From JBBDWR01 sp040902745 (GTDB lineage: Bacteria > Actinomycetota > UBA4738 > HRBIN12): 64,000 bases of DNA. The stretch spans positions 84,837 to 148,836 of the forward strand of contig JBBDWR010000008.1 in assembly GCA_040902745.1 (NCBI GenBank). Direction: 5' to 3'. Positions 57,313 to 64,000 of the stretch are shown here, piece after piece (position 1 is the first letter of the stretch; each line of letters opens with the position of its first letter). The notes beneath the pieces were generated by a model. It made no database searches, was not told the origin of the DNA, and saw only the letters and a list, made by a program, of their open reading frames with translations. The position numbers and the translations under genes are program-made.

Positions 57313-57897
57313 TCAGCTCACCTCGGACGCCGCAGCCACCGGGTCGGCCCCCGCGAGGGGCATCCCCAGAGCGAGCAGCAGCGCTCGTCCTTCGTCGTCG
57401 GTCTCGGCCGTCGTCACGACCGTGATGTCCATGCCACGCACCGCCGCCACCTTGTCGTACTCGACCTCCGGGAAGATCAACTGCTCGGTGACGCCGATCG
57501 TGTAGTTGCCGTGTCCGTCGAACGCCTTCGGGTTGAGCCCCCGGAAGTCGCGGATCCTCGGGAGGGCGATCGACACCAGTCGGTCGATGAACTCCCACAT
57601 CCGGTCGCCCCGAAGCGTGACCTTGGCGCCGATCGCCTGGCCCTGACGGAGCTTGAAACCGGCGATCGACTTCTTCGCCTTGGTGACCACCGGCTTCTGC
57701 CCGGTGATCGTCGTCAGGTCCTCGACGGCGGCCTCCAGCATACGACCGTCCTTGATGGAGTCGCCCACGCCCATGTTCACGATGATCTTGGACAGCCGGG
57801 GTACCTGCATCACGTTCGTATAGCCCTGCTCGGCCATCAACTTGGGGACAAGCTCGGCCCGGTAGCGGTGCTTGAGTCGCGCCTCGTAGTTGCTCAC
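57313..57897 (-). CDS. rplE: 50S ribosomal protein L5
   Basis: The 194 residues contain MQVPRLSKIIVNMGVGDSI, TGQKPVVTKAKKSIAGFKLR and FRGLNPKAFDGHGNYTIGV. GTG at 57897 overlaps the rplX stop (GTGA) and gives the usual start SNYEARLKHRYR. Confidence 0.96.
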   Translation of the reverse strand: MSNYEARLKHRYRAELVPKLMAEQGYTNVMQVPRLSKIIVNMGVGDSIKDGRMLEAAVEDLTTITGQKPVVTKAKKSIAGFKLRQGQAIGAKVTLRGDRMWEFIDRLVSIALPRIRDFRGLNPKAFDGHGNYTIGVTEQLIFPEVEYDKVAAVRGMDITVVTTAETDDEGRALLLALGMPLAGADPVAAASEVS

Positions 57898-58223
57898 AGT
57901 TCCGCTCCACATTTGCGGCAGATCCGGACCTTGGTGTCGCCCTCGATCTTGTGACCGATCCGCGTGGGCTTGCCGCACGAGCCGCACACGACCTGCACGT
58001 TGCTGACGTCGATCGGCATCTCCTTGTCGAGGATGCCGCCCTGCTGGTTCTGACGGGTCGGACGCGTGTGGCGCTTGGCCACGGCCGCGCCTTCGACCTG
58101 CACGCGACCGCGCTCGGGGTACACGTTGACGACGCGCCCGACGTGGCCGCGGTCCTTGCCCGACATCACCATGACGGTGTCGTGCTTGCGGATCTCGGTG
58201 CGGGTCCGGGTCCTCCTCGGCAT
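57894..58223 (-). CDS. rplX: 50S ribosomal protein L24
   Basis: The 109 residues carry the KOW motif region VMVMSGKDRGHVGRVVNVYP and a C-terminal zinc-ribbon-like pair (VCGSCGKPTRIG and ICRKCGAEL), as in many actinobacterial L24s. Start abuts rplN. Confidence 0.95.
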   Translation of the reverse strand: MPRRTRTRTEIRKHDTVMVMSGKDRGHVGRVVNVYPERGRVQVEGAAVAKRHTRPTRQNQQGGILDKEMPIDVSNVQVVCGSCGKPTRIGHKIEGDTKVRICRKCGAEL

Positions 58224-58591
58224 CAGAGCACCTCCGGGGCCAGCGAGATGATCTTCATGAAGCGCTTCTCGCGGAGCTCGCGCGCGACGGGTCCGAAGAT
58301 GCGCGTGCCGCGCGGGTTGCGCTGGTCGTTGATCAGCACGACCGCGTTATCGTCGAAGCGGATGTAGCTACCGTCGGGCCGGCGCCGCTCCTTCGCGGTG
58401 CGTACGACCACGGCCTTGACGACCTCGCCCTTCTTGATCGAGCCGCCGGGCAGGGCGTCCTTGACCGAACCGACGATCACGTCGCCCACCCCCGCGTAGC
58501 GCCGAGCGGAGCCGCCGAGCACGCGGATGCACAGGACCTCCCGGGCCCCGGAGTTGTCTGCAACCTTGCACCTGGTCTCCTGCTGGATCAC
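58223..58591 (-). CDS. rplN: 50S ribosomal protein L14
   Basis: The 122 residues start VIQQETRCKVADNSGAREVLC with the core YAGVGDVIVGSVKDALPGG and the end ELREKRFMKIISLAPEVL. GTG at 58591 overlaps the rpsQ stop (GTGA). Confidence 0.96.
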   Translation of the reverse strand: MIQQETRCKVADNSGAREVLCIRVLGGSARRYAGVGDVIVGSVKDALPGGSIKKGEVVKAVVVRTAKERRRPDGSYIRFDDNAVVLINDQRNPRGTRIFGPVARELREKRFMKIISLAPEVL

Positions 58592-58866
58592 TTCGCCCTC
58601 TCGACGATCTCGAGGAGCCGCCACCGCTTGGTCTTGGACAGCGGTTTGGTCTCCATCACGCGCACCGTGTCGCCCACGTGCGCGTCGTTGTTCTCGTCGT
58701 GTACCTGCAGCTTGCTGCTGCGGCGCACGGTCTTCTTGTAGACCCGGTGCAGCGACTGCTTGTCGATCCGAACCAGGATCGTCTTGTCCATCGCGTCGGA
58801 CACGACGGTGCCGCTGCGGATCTTGCGCCGACTGCGCTCGGTGGTCGTCTCGCTCGCCTGACTCAC
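58588..58866 (-). CDS. rpsQ: 30S ribosomal protein S17
   Basis: The 92 residues have the S17 core GTVVSDAMDKTILVRIDKQS and VGDTVRVMETKPLSKTKRWRL. Preceded by a short Thr/Glu-rich start. Overlaps rpmC by four bases. Confidence 0.95.
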   Translation of the reverse strand: MSQASETTTERSRRKIRSGTVVSDAMDKTILVRIDKQSLHRVYKKTVRRSSKLQVHDENNDAHVGDTVRVMETKPLSKTKRWRLLEIVERAK

Positions 58867-59102
58867 TGGTCAACTCCCGTCGTGTCGGCCGCCGCCGGCG
58901 TGCGGCCCTGGCCCCTGCCGTGGCGCTCGCTCAGAACCGTGAGGATGCGAGCTACGTCGTGGCGGACCTCGCGGATGCGCGCCGGGTTGTCGAGCTGACC
59001 CGTCGCGAGCTGGAACCGGAGGTTGAACAGCTCCTCCTTGGCGTTGTCCAGCTGCTCGACGAGCTGGTCCTCGCCCAGCTCACGGAGCTCGATCGCCTTC
59101 AT
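58863..59102 (-). CDS. rpmC: 50S ribosomal protein L29
   Basis: A 79-residue L29: MKAIELRELGEDQLVEQLDN and ELFNLRFQLATGQLDNPARI, with a short Gly/Arg-rich tail. ATG at 59102 overlaps the rplP stop (ATGA). Confidence 0.95.
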   Translation of the reverse strand: MKAIELRELGEDQLVEQLDNAKEELFNLRFQLATGQLDNPARIREVRHDVARILTVLSERHGRGQGRTPAAADTTGVDQ

Positions 59103-59515
59103 TCCGAACCCCCGCGGCTGATGAACCTCGTCTTGATCGGCAGCTTGTGCGCGGCACGCAGCATCGCCGAACGCGCGAGGTTCTCCGGAACGCCCGCGAG
59201 CTCGAACATCACGCGGCCGGGCTTGACGACCGCGACCCAGCCCTCCGGGTTGCCCTTGCCCGACCCCATCCGGGTCTCCGCCGGCTTCTTCGTGAACGGC
59301 TTGTCGGGGAAGATGTTGATCCACACCTTGCCGCCTCGACGGATGTGCCGCGTGATGGCGACACGCGCCGACTCGATCTGCCGATTGGTGATCCACGCCG
59401 CCTCGAGGGCCACGAGCCCGTAGTCACCGAAGGTGATCTCCGTCCCGCCCTTGGCGCGGCCACGGCGGCGGCCGCGGTGCTGCTTGCGATGCTTGACCTT
59501 CTTCGGAGCGAGCAT
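59099..59515 (-). CDS. rplP: 50S ribosomal protein L16
   Basis: The 138 residues start MLAPKKVKHRKQHRGRRRG, with IFPDKPFTKKPAETRMGSGKG and the C-terminal AHKLPIKTRFISR. ATG at 59515 shares its A with the rpsC stop (TGATG). Confidence 0.96.
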   Translation of the reverse strand: MLAPKKVKHRKQHRGRRRGRAKGGTEITFGDYGLVALEAAWITNRQIESARVAITRHIRRGGKVWINIFPDKPFTKKPAETRMGSGKGNPEGWVAVVKPGRVMFELAGVPENLARSAMLRAAHKLPIKTRFISRGGSE

Positions 59516-60510
59516 CAGGCGTCGCCGCCCTTCTGCAGCTCGGTGCGCGCGGCCTCTTGGGAAGGGTCGGGAACCGTCTCGGTCTTCTCCTCCACCTCGA
59601 CGGCGACTTCGCCCGTCTTGGGATCGACGACCGCTTCGACGGCGGTGGTCTTCTCGGTGAGTCCCGTGGGAGCGCCGGTGATGGGATCGAGTGCGACCTC
59701 TTCGACCTTCTCCACGACTTGTTCGACCACCGTGTCGTCGGTCTTCTTCTCGACGACCGCCTCCGCGGTGGCCTCGGCTGCCTTGGGGACGACCGCGGCG
59801 CGACTCGGGGTCGCCTTGACCTGCGCGAGCGCTCGTGCGCGGGCTCGCTCGGTCTTCTGCTCGGATCGCGGGATCTCGTCGCCGTGGTAGACCCAGACCT
59901 TGACCCCGACGCTGCCGGAGGTGGTCTTGGCCTTGGCGGTGCCGTAGTCGATCTTCGCGCGCAGCGTGTGCAGGGGGACCCGTCCCTCCCGGTACCACTC
60001 ACTGCGCGACATCTCGGTACCACCCAGACGGCCGCCGCTCTGGACCCGCACGCCGAGAGCTCCGGCGCGCATCGCGGTCTGCACGCCCCGGCGCATCGCG
60101 CGGCGGAATGCCACGCGGCCGACGAGCTGCTCGGCGATGCCCTGCGCGAGCAAGGCGGCGTCGGTCTCCGGACGAGACTCGCTCGCGGCGGAGTTCATGT
60201 CCTCGACCTTCACGTCCACGCGCTTCTTCGTGTAGCGCTCGATGTCCTTGCGGATCCGGTCCACCTCGGCGCCCTTACGGCCGATCACGATGCCCGGGCG
60301 CGCCGTGCGGATGAACACCCAGATCTGATCGCCCTTACGTTCGATGTCGATCGAGGAGATGCCGGCTCGCGACAGGCGGGAGCGGATGTGCTGGCGGATC
60401 CAGATGTCCTCGTGCAGCGACGTCGCGTAGTCCTTGTTGGCGTACCAGTTGGACTTCCAGGGGTAGATGACCCCCAGGCGGAATCCGTACGGGTTGACCT
60501 TGTTCCCCAT
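59515..60510 (-). CDS. rpsC: 30S ribosomal protein S3 with a long acidic C-terminal extension
   Basis: The first 220 residues are a normal S3 (MGNKVNPYGFRLGVIYPWKS, KH-domain GIVIGRKGAEVDRIRKD, and the core to VWVYHGDEIPRSE). About 110 more residues follow, rich in Val, Glu, Thr and Asp, with DPxTG-like units (ALDPITGAPTG, VVDPKTGEVAVEVEEK). S3 usually ends near residue 210-280. Tail composition is the opposite of that of L13. No frameshift at the junction. Confidence 0.94.
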   Translation of the reverse strand: MGNKVNPYGFRLGVIYPWKSNWYANKDYATSLHEDIWIRQHIRSRLSRAGISSIDIERKGDQIWVFIRTARPGIVIGRKGAEVDRIRKDIERYTKKRVDVKVEDMNSAASESRPETDAALLAQGIAEQLVGRVAFRRAMRRGVQTAMRAGALGVRVQSGGRLGGTEMSRSEWYREGRVPLHTLRAKIDYGTAKAKTTSGSVGVKVWVYHGDEIPRSEQKTERARARALAQVKATPSRAAVVPKAAEATAEAVVEKKTDDTVVEQVVEKVEEVALDPITGAPTGLTEKTTAVEAVVDPKTGEVAVEVEEKTETVPDPSQEAARTELQKGGDA

Positions 60511-60855
60511 CTAGACCTCGTCTCCTACCGACTTGACGACGATCGTCACGTGCGACGTTCGCTTGCGGATCCGCGTGGCGCGCCCGTAGGCGCGGGGGCG
60601 ATACCGGCGCAGCGTGGGACCTTGGTCGACCCACGCGCGCTCGATCACCAGGTTGTCACCGAGCACGCCGGGCTGCTGCTCGGCGTTTGCGACCGCGGAG
60701 TTGAGAAGCTTGTTCAGATCCTCGGAAGCGCCCAGCGCGGAGAACCGCAGGATCCGTCGAGCTTCCTGGACGTGGACCCCACGGATCATGTCGACGACCC
60801 GCCGAAGTTTCTTCGGCGAGGTCCGCACGTAGTTCATCGACGCTTTGGCTTCCAT
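60511..60855 (-). CDS. rplV: 50S ribosomal protein L22
   Basis: The 114 residues carry MNYVRTSPKKLRRVVDMIRG and RYRPRAYGRATRIRKRTSH, the exit-tunnel loop and C-terminus of L22. Its stop directly abuts the rpsC start. Confidence 0.96.
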   Translation of the reverse strand: MEAKASMNYVRTSPKKLRRVVDMIRGVHVQEARRILRFSALGASEDLNKLLNSAVANAEQQPGVLGDNLVIERAWVDQGPTLRRYRPRAYGRATRIRKRTSHVTIVVKSVGDEV

Positions 60856-60862
60856 CTCGTGC

Positions 60863-61143
<281 letters not shown>

Positions 61144-61144
<1 letters not shown>

Positions 61145-61974
61145 CAGCCACGCCCCTTCCCGCGACGTCGGACGATGTACTTGTTCGACTGCTTCTTCTT
61201 CTTGCGGGTGCGCCCTTCGGGCTGTCCCCACGGCGAGACCGGGTGCCGGCCGCCCGAGGACTTGCCCTCGCCGCCGCCGAGCGGGTGATCGACCGGGTTC
61301 ATCGCCACGCCGCGCACCGTCGGGCGCTTGCGCTTCCATCGAGCGCGTCCCGCCTTGCCGAGCTGGATCAGCTCGTGCTCGGCGTTGCCGACGACGCCGA
61401 CCGTGCCCTTGCAGGCGGCCTCGACCCGGCGCGTCTCTCCGGATGGAAGGCGGATCGTGGCGTACTTGCCCTCTTTGGCCATCAGCTGCACCGAGGTGCC
61501 GGCCGATCGCGCCATCTTCGCGCCGCCGCCCGGCTTCATCTCGATCGCGTGGATCACCGTGCCGACCGGGATGTTGCGCAGCGGAAGCGCGTTGCCCGGT
61601 CGGATCTCTGCGCTGTCGCCGGACTCCACGGCATCGCCCTGCTTGAGTCCCTGGGGAGCCAGGATGTAGCGCTTCTCCCCGTCGGCGTAGTGCAGCAACG
61701 CGATCCGGGCGGAGCGGTTCGGGTCGTACTCGATGTGCGCCACCTTCGACGGCACGCCGTCCTTGTTCCGCCGGAAGTCGATCTGCCGGTACGTGCGCTT
61801 GGCGCCGCCGCCGTGGTGGCGTGTGGTGATGCGACCCTTGTTGTTGCGCCCGGCCTTGTTGCGCCCCTTCGAGGTCAGCGACTTCTCGGGCGTAGCCCGG
61901 GTCACCTCGTCGAACGTGCTGACGCTACCCCCGCGGCGGCCCGGTGTCGTCGGCTTGTGTTTGCGAACAGCCAT
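61144..61974 (-). CDS. rplB: 50S ribosomal protein L2
   Basis: The 276 residues of L2, peptidyl-transferase neighbourhood: GRNNKGRITTRHHGGGAKRTY, the catalytic-region His in GVAMNPVDHPLGGGEG and GRTRKKKKQSNKYIV near the end. Complete. Confidence 0.96.
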
Positions 61975-61981
61975 GTCGTCC

Positions 61982-62269
61982 CTATCCGGTCTCGAAGATC
62001 TCGATCGCGTCGCCCTCGGCGAGGGTGACGATCGCGCGCTTCTCGTCGGGGCGCTTGCCCTCGGTGTAGCGGTAGCGCTTGACCTTGCCCCTGCGGCGCA
62101 GCGTGTTGACCGACACCACCCGGACGTTCCAGATTCGCTGGATCGCCTCCTTGATCTCGGTCTTGTTCGCGCGCTTATCGACGAGGAACGTGTACGTGTT
62201 CTGCTCGATGCCCGCGTAGGACTTCTCCGACACGATCGGCCGGATCACGACGTCGCGATCGGTCTTCAT
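61982..62269 (-). CDS. rplW: 50S ribosomal protein L23
   Basis: A 95-residue L23 (RPIVSEKSYAGIEQNTYTFLV; TEIKEAIQRIWNVRVVSVNT), which borders the tunnel exit. Overlaps rplD by four bases. Confidence 0.95.
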   Translation of the reverse strand: MKTDRDVVIRPIVSEKSYAGIEQNTYTFLVDKRANKTEIKEAIQRIWNVRVVSVNTLRRRGKVKRYRYTEGKRPDEKRAIVTLAEGDAIEIFETG

Positions 62270-62949
62270 GCGGCGTCACCTCCTGCAGCCTGGGCCGCCG
62301 AGGCCGCCGCGCGCGTCGTCTTCGCGAGTCCGCTCGCGACCTTGTCCAGGGCGTCCTTGGCGAAGACCACCCGGTCGGCGTTGACGATCTCCCACACACC
62401 CAGCCCGCCCGCGAACGCAACCCGCACGCTCGTGAGGTTGCGGAAGCTCTTCTCCGTGGCCTCATGCGGCTCGGAGAGCACCACGAGCACCTTGCCCTCG
62501 AGCTCGAGGGCGTCGAGGAACTCGATCGCGCGCTTGGTCTTGGGCTCGTCGAAGCTCAGGCCGTCGACGATCACGAGTTTGCCGCTGGCGTTGGCATCCG
62601 ACAGCGCGGATCGGAGCGCGCCCTTGCGCATCTTCTTGTTCACCCGCATGTCGTGGGTGCGCGGCTGGGGGCCGTGCGCCACGCCGCCGCCCACCCAGAT
62701 CGGGGAGCGGATCGACCCGTGTCGCGCGCGACCGGTGCCCTTCTGGCGCCACGGCTTCTTGCCGCCGCCGCGGACCTGCGCGCGGGTCTTGGTGGAGTGC
62801 GTGCCGCGGCGCTGCGACGCCATCGCGGCGACGACCACCTGGTGCATCAACGGCACGCTGATGTCGGCCTCGAACACGTCGGCGGCAAGCTCGGCAGAGC
62901 CGGACTTCTTGCCGGAGGAGTCGAACACGTCGACCTTGGCCACCGTCAC
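62266..62949 (-). CDS. rplD: 50S ribosomal protein L4
   Basis: The 227 residues hold GTHSTKTRAQVRGGGKKPWR and QKGTGRARHGSIRSPIWVGG, the L4 tunnel loop. GTG at 62949 overlaps the rplC stop (GTGA); a second GTG two codons on is possible. A C-terminal Ala-rich tail ends the protein. Confidence 0.95.
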   Translation of the reverse strand: MTVAKVDVFDSSGKKSGSAELAADVFEADISVPLMHQVVVAAMASQRRGTHSTKTRAQVRGGGKKPWRQKGTGRARHGSIRSPIWVGGGVAHGPQPRTHDMRVNKKMRKGALRSALSDANASGKLVIVDGLSFDEPKTKRAIEFLDALELEGKVLVVLSEPHEATEKSFRNLTSVRVAFAGGLGVWEIVNADRVVFAKDALDKVASGLAKTTRAAASAAQAAGGDAA

Positions 62950-63596
62950 ACCGCCTTCCGCTGCGCCGGGGCCTTGACGGCCGAGCGGATCAGGACGAGC
63001 CCGCCGTCGGCGCCGGGAACGGCGCCCTTGATCAGCAGCAGGTTGCGCTCGGCGTCGACCTGCACGATCTCGAGGTTGAGCACGGTCACTCGGTCGTGGC
63101 CCATATGGCCGGCCATCCGCATCCCTTTGAACACGCGCGACGGCGTGGCACAGGCGCCGATCGCTCCGGGCGCCCGGTGGACCTTGTGGGTTCCGTGGCT
63201 GGCCTTGAGACCGGCGAACCCGTGGCGCTTCATCGGACCGGCGAACCCCTTGCCTTTGCTGACTCCGACGACGTCGGCGCGCTCGCCCGGCTGGAATATG
63301 TCGACCGAGATCTGCTGCCCGAGCGTGTAGCTGGACGCGTCGTCGGTGCGGATCTCGACGAGGTGGCGGGCAGGATCGGTGCCCGCCTTGTCGAAGTGTC
63401 CCTGCATCGGCTTGGTCGTGCGCTTGGGCGCGGCGAACGCGACCTGCACGGCGTCGTAACCGTCGGTGTCGACCGTCTTGATCTGCGTGACGAAGCACGG
63501 CCCCGCCTTGATCACGGTGACCGGGATCGCGCGCGTGTCCTCGAAGATCTGGGTCATCCCCAGCTTCTCCCCGAGGACGCCCTTGACCTCAACCAC
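62946..63596 (-). CDS. rplC: 50S ribosomal protein L3
   Basis: The 216 residues have the start KGVLGEKLGMTQIFEDTRAI, VSKGKGFAGPMKRHGFAG and the GMRMAGHMGHDRVTVLNLEIV segment. GTG start. Overlaps the rpsJ stop. Confidence 0.96.
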   Translation of the reverse strand: MVEVKGVLGEKLGMTQIFEDTRAIPVTVIKAGPCFVTQIKTVDTDGYDAVQVAFAAPKRTTKPMQGHFDKAGTDPARHLVEIRTDDASSYTLGQQISVDIFQPGERADVVGVSKGKGFAGPMKRHGFAGLKASHGTHKVHRAPGAIGACATPSRVFKGMRMAGHMGHDRVTVLNLEIVQVDAERNLLLIKGAVPGADGGLVLIRSAVKAPAQRKAV

Positions 63597-63903
63597 CGAG
63601 CTTCACCTCGATGTCGACCCCGGCCGAGAGGTTGAGGCGCTGAAGCTCCTGCACCGTCTTGGACGTGGCGTCGACGATGTCGATCAGCCGCTTGTGGGTG
63701 AGCATCTGGAAGTGCTCGCGCGAGTCCTTGTGCTTGTGCGGCCCGCGGATCACCGTGTACACCGAGCGTTCGGTGGGCAGGGGAACCGGCCCGACGACCT
63801 TCGCGCCGGTGCGCGTCACATGCTCGACGATGTCGCGCGCGGCGACGTCGAGCATGCGGTGGTCGTAGGCCCGCAGTTTGATGCGGATCTTCGGTCCCGC
63901 CAC
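63589..63903 (-). CDS. rpsJ: 30S ribosomal protein S10
   Basis: The 104 residues contain IRIKLRAYDHRMLDVAARDI, the loop GPVPLPTERSVYTVIRGPHK and LNLSAGVDIEVKLG. First gene of the S10 operon; tuf lies just upstream on the same strand. Confidence 0.96.
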   Translation of the reverse strand: MAGPKIRIKLRAYDHRMLDVAARDIVEHVTRTGAKVVGPVPLPTERSVYTVIRGPHKHKDSREHFQMLTHKRLIDIVDATSKTVQELQRLNLSAGVDIEVKLGG

Positions 63904-63944
63904 CTGTCTCGTTCCTTCCTCTCCGTGCTCGGTGTTCTGATGAA

Positions 63945-64000
63945 CTACTTCAGGATCTTCGTGACGCGTCCGGCACCCACGGTGCGTCCACCTTCGCGGA
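63945..64000 (-). CDS. tuf: elongation factor Tu, C-terminal end (partial)
   Basis: The last 18 codons before the window edge read REGGRTVGAGRVTKILK then TAG, the characteristic C-terminus of EF-Tu. The rest of the gene lies beyond the window. tuf before rpsJ is the standard str-S10 junction. Confidence 0.93.
   Translation of the reverse strand, partial: REGGRTVGAGRVTKILK

Overview
This is a high-GC, gene-dense stretch that reads as the chromosome of an uncultured or deep-branching actinobacterium (Actinomycetota). Signs are an HNH/DUF222 (13E12-type) protein, a sortase resembling actinobacterial class E enzymes, a GuaB3-type IMPDH relative, a perfect CIRCE element before groES-groEL, TAnnnT -10 boxes directly before start codons, frequent GTG starts, and gene orders known from Actinomycetota (sucCD-purN-purH-folD-mdh; S10-spc-alpha ribosomal cluster; rplM-rpsI-glmM-glmS-acpS-nnr-alr-tsaE-tsaB-rimI-tsaD-groESL). 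A block of 100 N and two single-base frameshifts in normally essential genes mark it as a draft scaffold. The species cannot be named from the sequence.

Layout, mostly read on the minus strand. 0-16 kb: HNH protein, malate dehydrogenase, isocitrate dehydrogenase-like enzyme, citrate synthase (plus strand), folate enzymes (MTHFR-like, folD), purH and purN, a plus-strand pair of zinc-finger proteins, a membrane protein coupled to sucD, sucCD, a B12-binding methylmalonyl-CoA mutase subunit and a DMFase-like protein. This is TCA cycle and one-carbon/purine metabolism. 16-32 kb: a 55-residue membrane protein, pcrA, AI-2E-type permease, sortase, guaA-guaB3, cysC with an alkaline-phosphatase-superfamily enzyme, a Leu/Val-type amino-acid dehydrogenase, groESL with promoter, operator and terminator, a serine hydrolase and a sugar epimerase.

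32-45 kb: the housekeeping block tsaD, rimI, tsaB, tsaE, family-4 uracil-DNA glycosylase, P1 peptidase, alr, nnr, acpS, glmS, glmM, many joined by 4- or 5-base stop/start overlaps. tsaB and alr each carry one frameshift. An arsenic-detoxification operon (arsR, arsM, arsC, aquaporin) lies between glmM and rpsI. The N gap falls in a 12-bp tandem repeat that encodes a PGAV-repeat tail of ArsM.

45-64 kb: rpsI, rplM, truA, rplQ, rpoA, rpsK, rpsM, rpmJ, infA, then two secreted lysyl-oxidase-like genes, then map, adk, secY and the spc and S10 operons to the 3' end of tuf. rpsD (S4) is missing from its usual place between rpsK and rpoA. L13 has a histone-H1-like basic tail and S3 an acidic tail. Several genes (HNH protein, 9219 gene, 55-residue protein, pcrA, acpS, epimerase) have a -10 box exactly six bases before the start codon, as expected of leaderless mRNAs.
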